Shown here: piece by piece, positions 19,548-30,561 of the stretch | Position numbering within the stretch: position 1 is the first letter of the stretch | Layout: each line of letters starts with the position of its first letter | Position numbers and translations under genes: made by a program | Notes under the pieces: model-generated | Databases searched by the model: none | What the model saw: only the letters and a program-made list of their open reading frames with translations | What the model was told of the DNA's origin: nothing | Source of the DNA: Marinomonas spartinae | GTDB taxonomy: Bacteria > Pseudomonadota > Gammaproteobacteria > Pseudomonadales > Marinomonadaceae | Direction of reading: 5' to 3' | NCBI RefSeq assembly: GCF_900089775.1 | Contig: NZ_FLOB01000003.1 | Span: 1 to 64,000 of the forward strand | Length of the DNA: 64,000 nt

Positions 19548-20750
19548 ATGTCATTTGCTGAATTAGATCTTGATTTCACCATAGAGCAAGCCATTAGCGA
19601 CTTGGGGTTCGAGTCCCCCACTCCAATACAAGAACAAGCCATACCCATTGCGTTAGATGGATCCGATCTATTAGCAACGGCACCAACGGGAACAGGAAAA
19701 ACCATTGCGTTTTGCGCCCCTGCCGTTCAACACATCCTTGACCGTGATGAACAATCAACCACCGCACCAAAGGTGCTAATTCTCGCACCAAGCCGAGAAC
19801 TGGCTCGACAAATTTTCAATGTTGTTCAACAACTAACACAACACACTCGCATAACCTCACAATTAATTATTGGCGGCACCCCTTATGGCATGCAGCAGCA
19901 GCAACTAAGTGAAACTTGTGACGTTTTAGTAGCAACACCAGGTCGACTGGTTGAATTAGACGAAAAGCAATGGCTTGATTTAAGCGACGTCTCTTATTTT
20001 GTCATCGACGAAGCAGATCGAATGTTAGACATGGGGTTTGTTGATGCTATTAACCGCATTGCGAAAGAGCTACCAAAAGAACATCAGACCTTAATGTTTT
20101 CCGCCACATTAGAAGGCGAAAAAATGGGACGCTTTGCCAGCGCCCTACTCGACGATGACACTCAACAGTTGCGTTTGGGGGAGTCCGCTCGCACCGTCCC
20201 CACGCAAATTCGTCAAATTGCTTATCGTGTCGATGATGACACCCACAAAGAAGCGGTTCTAAAACATTTGTTAACCCAAGAGCGTGTAAAACAAGCAGTT
20301 GTCTTTGTTGCCAACCGCGAACATGTTGATGTTTGGGTACAACGCATTCGCAACATGGGCTTCATGTGTGATGGTTTACATGGCGAGATGAAACAAGGGG
20401 ATCGTAGTGAACACTTAAAGCAGATGAAACGTGGCCGATTACAGATCTTGGTTGCAACCGACGTGGCCTCACGGGGGATAGACCTTCCAGAAATCAACAC
20501 AGTCATTAATTTAAGATTAGCGCGCAAAGCGGATTCCTATATTCATCGCGCTGGACGAGCATCACGGGAAGGTGCCCCTGGAGAATGCTACTCCCTGATC
20601 GACATAAACGATCTTCCGATGATTGAAAAAATTCAGCGTTTTATGCAAGCCAACATTAAATTTGGCCGCATTGAAGGTTTAGAACCCAAAACTAAAACCC
20701 GCTCACTTAGCAACAAGAAGAAAAAGAAAAAAACGACTGCGAAAAAGTAA
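19548..20750 (+). CDS. srmB: DEAD-box RNA helicase, SrmB-like
   Basis: ATP-dependent RNA helicase, probably for ribosome assembly. Q motif region FESPTPIQEQAIP, Walker A APTGTGKT (about 42-49), DEAD box VIDEADRMLDMGF (about 150-162), SAT motif, and HRAGRASR near residue 330 in the second RecA domain. It ends in a short lysine-rich tail. At 400 residues it is the size of a minimal DEAD-box protein such as SrmB; RhlB or RhlE paralogues are possible alternatives. Monocistronic in appearance. Confidence 0.85.
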   Translation: MSFAELDLDFTIEQAISDLGFESPTPIQEQAIPIALDGSDLLATAPTGTGKTIAFCAPAVQHILDRDEQSTTAPKVLILAPSRELARQIFNVVQQLTQHTRITSQLIIGGTPYGMQQQQLSETCDVLVATPGRLVELDEKQWLDLSDVSYFVIDEADRMLDMGFVDAINRIAKELPKEHQTLMFSATLEGEKMGRFASALLDDDTQQLRLGESARTVPTQIRQIAYRVDDDTHKEAVLKHLLTQERVKQAVVFVANREHVDVWVQRIRNMGFMCDGLHGEMKQGDRSEHLKQMKRGRLQILVATDVASRGIDLPEINTVINLRLARKADSYIHRAGRASREGAPGECYSLIDINDLPMIEKIQRFMQANIKFGRIEGLEPKTKTRSLSNKKKKKKTTAKK

Positions 20751-20885
20751 AGCTACCAACCTTATCAACAATCAGCCCTTCATATATAGTGTAGCTAGGC
20801 GGAACACCCGACTAGCTAACTGACACGTCAAACGTTCTCTCCCCCTTTTCACTAAATGCCAACCTAGGCCCTAGGCCAACACTCA

Positions 20886-21491
20886 TCAATCAAACTTAAG
20901 GGTATGATGTTTGCGCTTTGCTTTCGTTTCTAAATACTGGCGATTATGTTGATTCATATGCACTTTTGTCGGAACCAACTCAGCCACGTCAATACCGTGC
21001 TCCATCAATTGCTTTGCTTTATCTGGGTTATTTGTTAATAAGCGCAATTGAGTCACGCCAACCGCTTTCAACATCTCCGCCGCAATACCGAAGTCTCGAC
21101 CATCCTCGGGGAGGTGAAGCATTTCGTTGGCTTGATAGGTGTCATAACCTTGATCCTGCAACGCATATGCATCAAGCTTTGAATAAAGCCCAATACCGCG
21201 CCCTTCTTGGCGTAAATATAAAATGTAGCCCCCTTCCTGATTGATGCGATCAATGGCTTCATCAAGCTGCTCACCACAATCACAACGGCCCGACCCAAAC
21301 ACATCCCCTGTCAAACACTCGGAATGTAAGCGCACTAATGGAATGTCGTTCTTTTCACTGTTTGTTCCTTCAAAGAAAATCCCTATATGCTCTTTACCAG
21401 AGTCATCACCATCAAATGAGATGAACTCAGCCATCACATCACCTGCACGGACAGGAATGACAACTCGCCTCTTCTCCGTCAATTTACTCAT
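20886..21491 (-). CDS. ribA: GTP cyclohydrolase II
   Basis: First step of riboflavin synthesis: GTP to 2,5-diamino-6-ribosylamino-pyrimidinone phosphate, formate and pyrophosphate. Zinc ligands Cys59, Cys70 and Cys72 are in [18 protein letters not shown], and [11 protein letters not shown] carries the substrate-binding Arg. 201 residues without a RibB domain, so it is the stand-alone E. coli type. Single gene between srmB and the Lrp-family gene; no FMN riboswitch-like leader seen. Confidence 0.96.
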   Translation of the reverse strand: MSKLTEKRRVVIPVRAGDVMAEFISFDGDDSGKEHIGIFFEGTNSEKNDIPLVRLHSECLTGDVFGSGRCDCGEQLDEAIDRINQEGGYILYLRQEGRGIGLYSKLDAYALQDQGYDTYQANEMLHLPEDGRDFGIAAEMLKAVGVTQLRLLTNNPDKAKQLMEHGIDVAELVPTKVHMNQHNRQYLETKAKRKHHTLKFD

Positions 21492-21588
21492 AATCTTTCT
21501 CTACTAGGGATTTTTAACTTCATTAATTATAACGTCCATTAATTTGGTCAAAAGCATAAATATCAACACTAAATAAGGAAATACCCTG

Positions 21589-22062
21589 CTAAATGATATG
21601 ATTCAATGGCAAGGCCGTGCTCTCTTTTACACTACGCAATAAAAAACTTGACTGCACACCCGTCACACCTGGAATGCGTGTTAGCTTGCCTAATAAAAAA
21701 TCATGGTACTTTTCCATGTCTTCCACCACGACCTCTAACAAGTAATCACAATTTTGCCCAGTCACCAAATTGCAATTTTTTACTTCTGAAAAAAGATCCA
21801 CCTGCTCTTCAAATACACTGAATCGATCTGGCGTATGTCGATCCATGCTAATCTGTAGAAAAGCCGTTAATTTTAAGCCTAGACTTGATCGTTTTAACAA
21901 AGTCACTTTGCGATCTATGACGCCACTCTCTTCAAGTGCCTTTACTCGCCGCAAGCACGGAGAAGCTGATAAGCCAACACGGTCTGCCAACTCTTGGTTG
22001 GTTAAGCTAGAATCTTGCTGTAACTCTCGCAAAATACTCAAATCAATTTTATCAAATCGCAT
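21589..22062 (-). CDS. Lrp/AsnC family transcriptional regulator
   Basis: 157 residues with an N-terminal winged helix-turn-helix (about 1-60; LTNQELADRVGLSASPCLRRVKALEESG) and a C-terminal RAM ligand-binding domain (about 65-150; VVVEDMEKYHDFLLGKLTRIPGV). Family members respond to amino acids and often control their own gene and a divergent neighbour. Here it is divergent from leuA, and a perfect 28-bp palindrome lies between them, close to this gene's start. That favours autoregulation and possibly control of leuA by leucine or another branched-chain signal, which is inference. Confidence 0.9.
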   Translation of the reverse strand: MRFDKIDLSILRELQQDSSLTNQELADRVGLSASPCLRRVKALEESGVIDRKVTLLKRSSLGLKLTAFLQISMDRHTPDRFSVFEEQVDLFSEVKNCNLVTGQNCDYLLEVVVEDMEKYHDFLLGKLTRIPGVTGVQSSFLLRSVKESTALPLNHII

Positions 22063-22091
22063 TCTATACCCACCTTTTGCTTCGTTTTCGT

Positions 22092-22119
22092 TAATTTTAG
22101 CAATATAATGCTAAAATTA
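22092..22119. promoter_or_regulatory. Candidate Lrp/AsnC operator, perfect palindrome
   Basis: TAATTTTAGCA and TGCTAAAATTA are perfect 11-bp arms around six A/T bases. It lies 30-57 bases before the Lrp-family start and 160 bases before leuA. AT-rich palindromes of this size are typical of Lrp/AsnC sites. It might also overlap the -10 region of the regulator's promoter. Confidence 0.6.
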
Positions 22120-22279
22120 TTATTTTTCCTAGTGAAAAACGCAATCTTTTACTCAAGTTTTTTCGTTATGATATAGCCATACTGAGAAAACAAATACGAA
22201 CACCACAAAGCAAGCGCCTATACAAGACGCATTAATAATAAACGAGGTTTACCGACCTCCCATTAATAAGGACAAGATC

Positions 22280-23968
22280 ATGTCGTCTTTTGACCATTCA
22301 ACGTTTAACCACAGAAAATACAAACCGTTTGCACCGGTTGCCATTGAAAACCGCACTTGGCCGGATCAAGTGATTACCAAGGCCCCAATTTGGTCGAGCG
22401 TGGACCTGCGTGATGGCAACCAAGCGTTGGTTGAACCTATGACGGTGGAACAAAAGAAACAGTTCTTTGCCCTACTTGTTGATGTGGGTTTTAAAGAAAT
22501 TGAAGTAGGCTTTCCAGCAGCCTCTCAACTGGATTTTGACTTCGTTCGTTGGTTGATCGAAGAGGATCAAGTGCCAGATGATGTCTACATTCAAGTGCTA
22601 ACACAGGCCCGCCCAGAGCTAATTGCTCGCACCTACGAATCTCTAAAAGGGGCCAAAAAAGCCATTGTTCATGTATACAACTCGACGTCCACAACACAAC
22701 GTGAACAAGTATTCCGCATGGATATGGAAGGCATTAAGCAAATCGCTGTCAATGGAGCGAAATGTGTTAAGGAACACGCCGAAAAATACCCTGAAACAGA
22801 GTGGGTGTTTCAATATTCCCCTGAGAGTTTCACAGGCACAGAAATTGACTATGCGGTAGAAGTCGTTGATGCGGTTACCGAAGTATGGCAACCCACGCCA
22901 GAGCGTAAAATTATCATCAACCTTCCTGCGACAGTAGAGGTATCCACACCAAATCGTTACGCCGATCAAATTGAGTACTTCTGTCGTCACGTGAAAAAAC
23001 GTGACTGCATGATCGTTAGTCTACACACACACAATGACCGAGGCTGTGGCGTGGCCGCTGCCGAGCTTGGTGTCATGGCAGGGGCAGATCGTATAGAAGG
23101 CACCTTGCTAGGCAATGGCGAGCGTACGGGTAATATGGATATCGTCACCATGGCGATGAACATCTACAGCCAAGGGGTTGACCCTGAGTTAGCACTTGGC
23201 GACATGGATCGCATCATCAGTGTGGTTCAAGCCTGCACCTTACTACAGGTACACCCTCGTCACCCTTATGCAGGCGAATTAGTGTTCACCGCGTTTTCTG
23301 GCTCTCACCAAGATGCCATCAAAAAATGCTTGGCTAACCAAACTGATAACAAACCTTGGGATGTGGCTTATCTACCTATTGATCCTCGTGATGTGGGCCG
23401 TAGCTACCAAGAAGTTATTCGCGTAAATAGCCAATCAGGTAAAGGTGGTGTGGCTTATACCTTAGAACAAGAATATGGCCTAGCTTTGCCGCGCTGGTTA
23501 CAGGTAGAGTTCAGCCCAATTATTCAACAATATGCAGAGCAAGATGGCGGCGTAGTAGATGCTGAATCCATGAAAAGCTTGTTCGAAACACACTTTATGA
23601 CAGGGACAACGCCGTATAAGCTAGGCAAGTATGATCATAGCAAAGACGAAGTGGACACCATCCATGCCGAACTTATCGGTGCTGGAAGTAAAATAAACAT
23701 ATCAGGTAAAGGCAATGGTGCACTATCAGCCTTCGCCGAAGCCTTGAGTAAACACTTTAATGTTCGAGTTGATATTATCCAATATCAAGAGCATGCCTTG
23801 ACAGTCGGCAGTGACTCACAGGCCATTGCCTACGTACAAACCAATATTGATGGAGATCGCTTTAATGGTGTTGCCATCGATAACGACATTGTATCCGCTT
23901 CTATCCAAGCATTAATTGCGACAGTCAACCAAAAGTCGACTCAAAGCAAGCAAGAAGCCGTGGCTTAA
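22280..23968 (+). CDS. leuA: 2-isopropylmalate synthase
   Basis: Condenses acetyl-CoA with 2-ketoisovalerate, the first step of leucine synthesis. The HMGL-type TIM barrel has the metal and catalytic motif VDLRDGNQ (about 44-51) and HTHNDRGCGVA (about 250). The C-terminal LeuA regulatory domain (about 430-555) binds leucine. 562 residues places it in the long LeuA type found in Pseudomonas and Actinobacteria (type 2). A small GAGGT/ACCTC hairpin lies in the leader but no leucine-rich leader peptide is visible. It ends in a strong terminator; leuCDB are not adjacent. Confidence 0.95.
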   Translation: MSSFDHSTFNHRKYKPFAPVAIENRTWPDQVITKAPIWSSVDLRDGNQALVEPMTVEQKKQFFALLVDVGFKEIEVGFPAASQLDFDFVRWLIEEDQVPDDVYIQVLTQARPELIARTYESLKGAKKAIVHVYNSTSTTQREQVFRMDMEGIKQIAVNGAKCVKEHAEKYPETEWVFQYSPESFTGTEIDYAVEVVDAVTEVWQPTPERKIIINLPATVEVSTPNRYADQIEYFCRHVKKRDCMIVSLHTHNDRGCGVAAAELGVMAGADRIEGTLLGNGERTGNMDIVTMAMNIYSQGVDPELALGDMDRIISVVQACTLLQVHPRHPYAGELVFTAFSGSHQDAIKKCLANQTDNKPWDVAYLPIDPRDVGRSYQEVIRVNSQSGKGGVAYTLEQEYGLALPRWLQVEFSPIIQQYAEQDGGVVDAESMKSLFETHFMTGTTPYKLGKYDHSKDEVDTIHAELIGAGSKINISGKGNGALSAFAEALSKHFNVRVDIIQYQEHALTVGSDSQAIAYVQTNIDGDRFNGVAIDNDIVSASIQALIATVNQKSTQSKQEAVA

Positions 23969-23997
23969 CTTACCCAGTTAACCCTTTCTTCTTTGAT

Positions 23998-24037
23998 AAA
24001 AAAACCGAAAGCCACGTCTGTTACTTTCGGTTTTTTT
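23998..24037 (+). terminator. leuA terminator
   Basis: AAAAACCGAAAG and CTTTCGGTTTTTTT form a stem around a 12-base loop, ending in T7, 30 bases after the leuA stop. The A-rich left arm also makes it usable from the minus strand for the response regulator gene. Confidence 0.8.
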
Positions 24038-24059
24038 ATTCTCTTGAGAGCATCGCTCG

Positions 24060-24506
24060 TCAAGAATCTATAGCAGTTTGCTCTGACAATTTAGCATCTA
24101 GCGCTATTAGCCTTCGACGTATATCGGCAATACGCTGCATGGTAAGCGTTTTGGCCAATAAGACTTTCTGCTGAATAGGTTTGATTAAATAATCATCACC
24201 TCCCACCGAAATGCTTTTTTCCATATCTTCCATTTCGGCACTCGCACTCAGAAAAATGACAGGTACCCATTCGAGAACTCGCTCTTGCTCAATTTGGCGA
24301 ATTCTCTTCACAGCTTCAAAGCCATTTAATTGTGGCATCTGCGCATCCATTAATATCAAATCAATATCATTTTCATGAAGGACATATTGCTCTATCGCTT
24401 CCATGCCATTGGAGGCTTCAATGCTATGATGACCCAATTTCGATAAATACAGCTTGAGCAGCAATCGATCTGTATTGGTATCATCCGCTATCAATACTTT
24501 CATCAC
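24060..24506 (-). CDS. Single-domain response regulator
   Basis: 148 residues: a receiver domain (about 2-122) plus a short basic helical tail and no DNA-binding or enzymatic output. Acidic pocket VLIADD (Asp8, Asp9), phospho-acceptor Asp54 in LILMDAQMP, and Lys in YLIKPI. Its start overlaps the end of the hybrid kinase by 4 bp (ATGA), so the two are made together. Family knowledge suggests a CheY-like diffusible relay accepting phosphate from the kinase's HPt domain. Target unknown. Confidence 0.9.
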   Translation of the reverse strand: MMKVLIADDTNTDRLLLKLYLSKLGHHSIEASNGMEAIEQYVLHENDIDLILMDAQMPQLNGFEAVKRIRQIEQERVLEWVPVIFLSASAEMEDMEKSISVGGDDYLIKPIQQKVLLAKTLTMQRIADIRRRLIALDAKLSEQTAIDS

Positions 24507-27500
24507 ACACCAACCAGCTTTTTTAACTCAGAACAAAACGCATTGTACTCTGTTTCTATAAGGTCCATTAGCTCACTAGTCTTATCACTCCCCCCTCGCT
24601 TCGAATCTACTTCTAAGCGAGCGGCTAGGCCTGACAACCGCTTTGCCCCCACATTCATGGCAATGGATTTCATGCTATGACTGGCGGAATAAATAGTATC
24701 CAAATCTGGTGATAGACGGTGCTTCTTTAGTACATTGACAATGGAAAGAGAGTCCTCGTAAAAGGTATCAATTAGAATTTGCAAATCTTCCCCCAAAGCA
24801 CTCTTTAGTTCCATGAGCATATCCACATCAATACGCGGTGCTAAAATTAAATGATCGAGCGGTTCTTTCTCCGCCTCTGCTGACACAACTGATATAGGTT
24901 TAGCCAATAAATGCTTTAACAAAACAACTTCTAAATCGGCTTGCTTGAAAGGCTTCGCAATTAAACCATCACCACCGGCCCGATTCACTTCACTGACCCT
25001 TTCCGTCATCGCATCCGCTGTCAAAGCGTATATAGGTACGCGCTTAACCATCAACCCTTTTTCAGCTTGTCGAATCGCTCGCATAGCCGATAGACCATCC
25101 ATTACGGGCATATGCAAATCCATCAAAATTAAGTCCGGCTGCTCAGAGTCCCATTTTTGAACACCCAATTCCCCATTTTCTGCCTCGATGATCTCGACAC
25201 CCAACTTCTTGAGCATACTTCTCGCAACAACTCTATTGGCCGCCATATCTTCCACAATTAATATTCGACCGACATACTCGTTTGAGGCTGCTGACATCAA
25301 TGCTTTGTTACTAGAAAAATCCCAATAGGAAAATTGCCTCCCTAAAACCGTACTGTTTAGCGCTAAGTTAAGCCCTTCACATAACACTCTAGCATTGAGC
25401 GGTTTTGCCAAGCACACATTCACCCCCGCTTCAGTCAAGTCATTCTGACTAAACCGACCCGCTGAAGTAGATATTAATATCGCAGGAGAATGCAATTGAT
25501 TGGTACGCTTTCTGATCAATCGACATAAGTCCAGTCCATCCAAATCGGGCATTTGATAATCTAAAATAATGACATCGTAAGGCCGCGCCCCTTCATAAGC
25601 GTCGAGCCATTTATCAAATGCCAAACTGGCATTTTGCTCCACATCGCACATCATACCTAATTCTCTTAGCTGATTAGATAAAATGGTTAAATTGGAAGCA
25701 CTATCGTCAACAAGCAATATCCTGCTCTGCCCCATCAAAGACAAAGGAAGCCCTCCTTCTTCTACTTTATATAGAGCGTAATTTTCCTGCAAAGGTACAT
25801 GCACCACAAAAGTAGAGCCAACCCCTTCACTGCTCTCCAACTCTATCGCCCCATCCATCAGCTCAACCAGTTGCTTGGTGATAGCCAACCCTAAGCCAGT
25901 TCCACCAAAACGGCGCGTTGTTGAGGTATCCGCTTGAGTGAACGCCTTAAATAAAGAGGCTTGAGCTCTATCTGGAATACCAATCCCTGTATCTCGCACC
26001 TCAATAGAGACGTTCACATTGCCCTGCTGACTCGACTCGCAAGAAACACGCACCACCACCTGGCCTTCATGGGTAAATTTCACCGCATTACTAATCAAGT
26101 TTATTAGGATTTGACGCATGCGAAATGAGTCACCAATAAAATGCCTTGGCATCTGTACCGGGTACTCAACCAGAAGGTCAACCCCCTTTTCTTCCGCTTT
26201 GATCAGCAACAAACTAATGACACTAAAAATTTTCTTCTCTAAATCAAATTCTACCTTCTCCATGGTCAGCTGGCCGGATTCTATTTTAGAGAAATCCAAT
26301 ATGTCATTGATAAGCCTTAGCAAACTTTCCCCAGACTCCCGAAGAATATCCACTTGCATACGTTGTTCATCTGTTAAATAGGAGGACTTCAATAGTTCTG
26401 CAACACCAAGAATGCCATTTAATGGGGTCCTGATCTCATGGCTCATTGTCGCAAGAAAATCACTTTTCGCCTGATTAGCCATTTGTGCTTGCCGGCTCGC
26501 TTTCTTTAATACTTCTTCTGCCTCTTTTCGAGAAGTAATATCAAAGTTCACACCTGTTATTCGAGAAATAATACCCTTTTTATCACATTCAATGATGCCA
26601 GTCGCCTTAATATAGCGGACTTGGCCATCGGGCCGAATAATACGAAAATCCGCATCTAAATTTTCTTTTTTTCTATAGGACTCACCAATTGATTGATAAA
26701 GTAACGGTGCATCATCTGGATGCATTGAATTCAGCCAACCTAGAAAGGGATCAATATCATCGTTTTTATTAAAACCAAATATTTTCCACATCCAATCATC
26801 CCAGATCACTTCATTAGTACGTGTGTCCCAAGACCAAACACCAATACCTGCAGAATTAGCGGCCAGAGAAAACCTTTGATTTACCGTCAATATCTCTTTC
26901 TCAACCTGAAGCCTTTCAGTAATATCGTTAATATGAACAATATAACCTTTTAAACTACCGTCTGTATTTTCAAGAAAGCTTCCAAAGGTTTCAGAGGAAA
27001 AAATACGACCATATTTATCTTTATAATCCAAGTAAACTTTAGATAGTTCATAAGTTCTTATATAGTATTGTGCAAGACGAACAAAATCCTCTTCTTTTGC
27101 ATAAAGCAACCGTGTTGAACAACCAACAACTTCTTCTTCGGAGTAGCCAAACAAGCGTAAAAAGGCAGGATTTACCATCCTAATGGTTCTTGTATTATCG
27201 TAGAATGCAATCGCCGTTGGAGCATCCATAAATAAAGACTCAAAAAGTAGCTTCTGTTCTAAAATAACAATTTCCGACTCTATTTGCTTTGTCTTGTCTT
27301 GGAAAGTAATCACCGCACCGTCAACTTCATGATCATTTCTTTTTAAGGAAACACAGCTGAACTCAACAGCAAAAGCCCCCTGCTTACCCCAAATAAATTC
27401 ATTGTCTGAATGGGAGCTTACCCCTGTTTCTAAGGTATTTCGAACGGAACAATCTTCTACTAAATTGGGCGTCCCATCGGGAGCGGTATGATGCAAAAAG

Positions 27501-28999
27501 GCATGGTGGTGTTGGCCCAACAACTCATGTTGACTATACTGAGTTAAGCGGCAGGCTGCAGCATTAGCAAAAGAGATATGACCATCAGAGTCTAACCCCA
27601 GCACCCCTTCTTGGAGAGAATCCAACAATAGACGATTGCGGCATTCTGAGTCTTTTAGACTTTCAAGCGCTCGACTTCTGTAGATTTCATAGCCTATCCA
27701 TTGGCCTAATAATTTAATGAGTTCGATCTCATCCTCTTCATAGGGTGCATCTTTGGGGTAGGAACTAGAAAAGCTTAACGTCCCCCATACCTCGCCACCT
27801 ACCTTAATAACAATACCTATATAGGATTCTAAAGCGAAATATCGATAACATGAGGGGGATTTAATATGGCTTTCATCAGCATTATGAAAGTATGTTGGTT
27901 CCTCACTATAGAGTGTATATGCGCAATAGGTTTCTTGTAAGTCAAACACCATACCTGTCGACAGCTCGTTATTAGGAGATTGGCAATACTGTATAGTATA
28001 CTTATCCCCTTCTACATGACTCACAATACCAAGAGGCAAATTATACTGCTCACCTCCTATAGCCAGCATTTTCTGTATTTTTTCGTCCGTAGACAACGAC
28101 TCATTATTCGTAACACTGTGCAATGCCCTAAGTGTTGTCTGTGTGCGCCTTAATACTGTAATATTTTGAGAGAATAAATAAAAACCATCCTGTTTATTTT
28201 TTATATAGCGAGGCACTATTTTAACTTTAATAGTGACCTTTTCTTTATTAAAACCATGATAGGAACTATATTCAAAATTCGATTCATTACCCTCCATAAC
28301 ATCCGATATTCTCCCTTCAATAAACTGGTAACAACCCTCCCCCATCAACTCTTTAACAGTTAGACCGACAACATCAAAACTTCGTTTTTTAAAAACTCTT
28401 TCATGGGCTTTATTAGCATATACACACTTTAGATCGTTATCATAAGCAGCGAGGAAATCAGGAGACATATTGCATAAAGTGATATAGTCATGCTCATTAT
28501 GAGCCAGAGAAATATCGCCTTGATCTTTTTTTTCGAGCAAAGGGGTAGGCTTGTCTACAGGTTTATTGTTCAGCAAGCCTGTTAAAATACTCAGAATAGG
28601 AGAAAGAGAATCGAAAAACGTTTGATCGAATGAAAGAGAAGCATCCAGACTCACAATACATAATAGCGCGTCTACCTGATTGTCTACACAAACCCGCTCT
28701 ATCAGCAAAGAGCTATGGGTTAAAAAATGTATTAACGATGCTTTTTGTAGAAAATCAGGCAAGCTCTCTTTTTCAACGATTTTTTCGATGGCTAAACGAT
28801 CCACCATGAAGTGATGACGAATTTGCTGAGCGAGCAACAAAAAGTCCTCTTTGTTTTGCTCATTCGACAGTAGGCAATCATCCTGAAAAATTAATCCAGC
28901 AGAAGAGTAAGAGTACAACCTATCAATAACAGAAAGTGTTGCTATCAAAGGTTGTTTGACACTATCCATTTGCTGTAATGCAGTCAAAGAACCTAACAT
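24503..28999 (-). CDS. Large soluble hybrid histidine kinase (PAS-GAF-PAS3-HisKA-HATPase-REC2-HPt)
   Basis: 1498 residues, a complete phosphorelay in one chain. An N-terminal GAF-like region (about 1-150) comes first. It is followed by PAS (about 172-285), GAF (about 300-435), and three PAS domains (about 446-570, 583-700 and 707-825). The core is HisKA with [11 protein letters not shown] (His854), HATPase_c (about 955-1080), receiver 1 (about 1093-1210, VDDSASN), receiver 2 (about 1245-1365, VEDMAAN) and HPt with SASHSMKS (His1441). I see no membrane helix or signal peptide, so sensing is probably cytoplasmic, perhaps of redox state, light or small ligands. It is translationally coupled to a CheY-like regulator. 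BarA, ArcB and EvgS are related in domain order but are membrane-anchored. Confidence 0.92.
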   Translation of the reverse strand: MLGSLTALQQMDSVKQPLIATLSVIDRLYSYSSAGLIFQDDCLLSNEQNKEDFLLLAQQIRHHFMVDRLAIEKIVEKESLPDFLQKASLIHFLTHSSLLIERVCVDNQVDALLCIVSLDASLSFDQTFFDSLSPILSILTGLLNNKPVDKPTPLLEKKDQGDISLAHNEHDYITLCNMSPDFLAAYDNDLKCVYANKAHERVFKKRSFDVVGLTVKELMGEGCYQFIEGRISDVMEGNESNFEYSSYHGFNKEKVTIKVKIVPRYIKNKQDGFYLFSQNITVLRRTQTTLRALHSVTNNESLSTDEKIQKMLAIGGEQYNLPLGIVSHVEGDKYTIQYCQSPNNELSTGMVFDLQETYCAYTLYSEEPTYFHNADESHIKSPSCYRYFALESYIGIVIKVGGEVWGTLSFSSSYPKDAPYEEDEIELIKLLGQWIGYEIYRSRALESLKDSECRNRLLLDSLQEGVLGLDSDGHISFANAAACRLTQYSQHELLGQHHHAFLHHTAPDGTPNLVEDCSVRNTLETGVSSHSDNEFIWGKQGAFAVEFSCVSLKRNDHEVDGAVITFQDKTKQIESEIVILEQKLLFESLFMDAPTAIAFYDNTRTIRMVNPAFLRLFGYSEEEVVGCSTRLLYAKEEDFVRLAQYYIRTYELSKVYLDYKDKYGRIFSSETFGSFLENTDGSLKGYIVHINDITERLQVEKEILTVNQRFSLAANSAGIGVWSWDTRTNEVIWDDWMWKIFGFNKNDDIDPFLGWLNSMHPDDAPLLYQSIGESYRKKENLDADFRIIRPDGQVRYIKATGIIECDKKGIISRITGVNFDITSRKEAEEVLKKASRQAQMANQAKSDFLATMSHEIRTPLNGILGVAELLKSSYLTDEQRMQVDILRESGESLLRLINDILDFSKIESGQLTMEKVEFDLEKKIFSVISLLLIKAEEKGVDLLVEYPVQMPRHFIGDSFRMRQILINLISNAVKFTHEGQVVVRVSCESSQQGNVNVSIEVRDTGIGIPDRAQASLFKAFTQADTSTTRRFGGTGLGLAITKQLVELMDGAIELESSEGVGSTFVVHVPLQENYALYKVEEGGLPLSLMGQSRILLVDDSASNLTILSNQLRELGMMCDVEQNASLAFDKWLDAYEGARPYDVIILDYQMPDLDGLDLCRLIRKRTNQLHSPAILISTSAGRFSQNDLTEAGVNVCLAKPLNARVLCEGLNLALNSTVLGRQFSYWDFSSNKALMSAASNEYVGRILIVEDMAANRVVARSMLKKLGVEIIEAENGELGVQKWDSEQPDLILMDLHMPVMDGLSAMRAIRQAEKGLMVKRVPIYALTADAMTERVSEVNRAGGDGLIAKPFKQADLEVVLLKHLLAKPISVVSAEAEKEPLDHLILAPRIDVDMLMELKSALGEDLQILIDTFYEDSLSIVNVLKKHRLSPDLDTIYSASHSMKSIAMNVGAKRLSGLAARLEVDSKRGGSDKTSELMDLIETEYNAFCSELKKLVGV

Positions 29000-29079
29000 A
29001 AATAAAATTCCCTTCTCATAATGTGGCCTTACAACAAATCAGTATAGAGTAAGCTCACTGTCCCTTAACAACCTGCTCA

Positions 29080-29325
29080 TTAGGGCAGTAGCTTATCCAA
29101 CAAGGCACAATCCCCCATCTTGTCACGATTCGCTTTCACCTTATCTAAAATTTTCTTAGCAACCTCTTTTTGCCTTTCAGATACATATTGAGAATTCACT
29201 GTGTCGTGAATACCTTTCAAGTATAGGTTTAATTTCGGGGTGCAGTAATCTTTCGAGGCAAACACACTGGAAGAGGAAAAAACAAGGGTTGTAGCCACTA
29301 CAATAAGAGGTAATTTCAAAGACAT
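29080..29325 (-). CDS. Small secreted protein, unknown function
   Basis: 81 residues with a clear signal peptide (MSLKLPLIVVATTLVFSSSSVFA) and predicted cleavage near residue 23. The mature part is about 58 residues, Lys- and Asp-rich, probably helical, with two cysteines (DYCTPK and GDCALL) that could form one disulfide in the periplasm. I do not recognise a family. It lies 80 bases past the start of the hybrid kinase gene on the same strand but upstream of it, so they could share a transcript. Good length and composition for a real gene. Confidence 0.65.
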   Translation of the reverse strand: MSLKLPLIVVATTLVFSSSSVFASKDYCTPKLNLYLKGIHDTVNSQYVSERQKEVAKKILDKVKANRDKMGDCALLDKLLP

Positions 29326-29738
29326 AATTCCTGCTTAGTCAAAGATAATAAAATATACTAAAATTAGACCATACCCCTACCTATAAAGAAAACACATACG
29401 TCTTTTTTAGCTATTGCAAAGAGCAGTATCTATTGATTCCAAAACTTACCAACCAGTGGGGCTTTCTATTTTCCCTTTGCACAAGAACGATTCAGAGTAA
29501 ATCTTTATGTCCATAAATACACTTAACCTATTGAAAATAAAAAGAATTTAAAAACCTTCTTCGACACTAGCTTGGTGCAAAGAAACATCATAATGACCCA
29601 TTTAGGTGCACACATTTCCTTCATTAAAAATCCATTGTAATCAAAAAAAAATCATGTAATATTCGCATTTCAGTCATAATACTGACTAATTGGTCATATT
29701 TTAAACACCGCTTACTTATTGCATCCACGGAGACGCTA
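29326..29738. other. AT-rich intergenic region upstream of ompK
   Basis: 413 bases between the divergent small secreted protein gene and ompK, strongly A+T-rich with several A and T tracts. The only distinct element is a short palindrome AGTCA-N6-TGACT at 29672-29687, about 50-65 bases before the ompK start, a plausible operator. No ORF, tRNA or convincing sigma-70 promoter pair could be identified. Confidence 0.4.
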
Positions 29739-30536
29739 ATGCGTAAATTACTTTTAGGATTAGGGTTAGCTGCCGCAGCTACTACAACTCTTGCCGCCGA
29801 TTACTCTGATAATATTCATAAAAATGACTACTCTTGGAAGCAGTTCAACCTGATGTATGCATCAAAAGAGCTACCAGGCAAAAACAGCCATGACTACATG
29901 GAAATGGAATTTGGTGGACGTTCAGGCATTGTTGACCTTTACGGGTATATTGATGTATTCAACCTAACTAATAGCACAAGCAGCGACAAATACGGTAAAG
30001 ATAAAATCTTTTTGAAAATTGCGCCACGCTTCTCTTTGGATGCCATTACAGGCAAAGACCTATCTTTTGGCCCTGTAAAAGAGCTTTATATAGCCACTCT
30101 ATTCAGTATGGATGGTGGTACTGGCAAGTTTGCCACGAATAACAACTTCATTGGTTTAGGGTCCGATATCGACATTCCATGGCTAGGTAAGACAGGAGTC
30201 AATCTATATGCCCTATACGACAGCACGGACCATCGCCAAGACTGGAATGGTTACCAATTGTCGGCTAACTGGTTCAAACCCCTAATGACGTTTGATAACG
30301 ACTCTTTCATCGCTTACCAAGGTTACTTTGATTACCAATTCGGTATGAAAACAGATAAAGGCTATGCAACCTCTAGTACAGGGTTTGATAACTTCAACGG
30401 TATTTACTGGCATTCTAAACGTTATGCAGTGGGCTACGGCTTGAAATACTTCAATAACGTTTATGGCATTAAAAACTCTGATGCCCTTAAGTCTACCGGT
30501 TTTGGTCAATATATAGACGTATCTTATAAATTCTAA
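29739..30536 (+). CDS. ompK: OmpK / Tsx-type nucleoside-specific outer-membrane channel
   Basis: 265 residues with a signal peptide (MRKLLLGLGLAAAATTTLA, cleavage near 19-20). The body is all beta-strand and begins DYSDNIHKNDYSWKQFNLMY, followed by HDYMEMEFGGRSG; it ends in aromatic YKF, as outer-membrane barrels do. These motifs are those of Vibrio OmpK, the vibriophage KVP40 receptor, in the Tsx family of nucleoside channels. It has a long upstream region and its own terminator, so it is transcribed alone. Uptake of nucleosides or similar small solutes is inferred from the family. Confidence 0.9.
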   Translation: MRKLLLGLGLAAAATTTLAADYSDNIHKNDYSWKQFNLMYASKELPGKNSHDYMEMEFGGRSGIVDLYGYIDVFNLTNSTSSDKYGKDKIFLKIAPRFSLDAITGKDLSFGPVKELYIATLFSMDGGTGKFATNNNFIGLGSDIDIPWLGKTGVNLYALYDSTDHRQDWNGYQLSANWFKPLMTFDNDSFIAYQGYFDYQFGMKTDKGYATSSTGFDNFNGIYWHSKRYAVGYGLKYFNNVYGIKNSDALKSTGFGQYIDVSYKF

Positions 30537-30561
30537 GACGCCGTTTTATTAGTTTACACAT

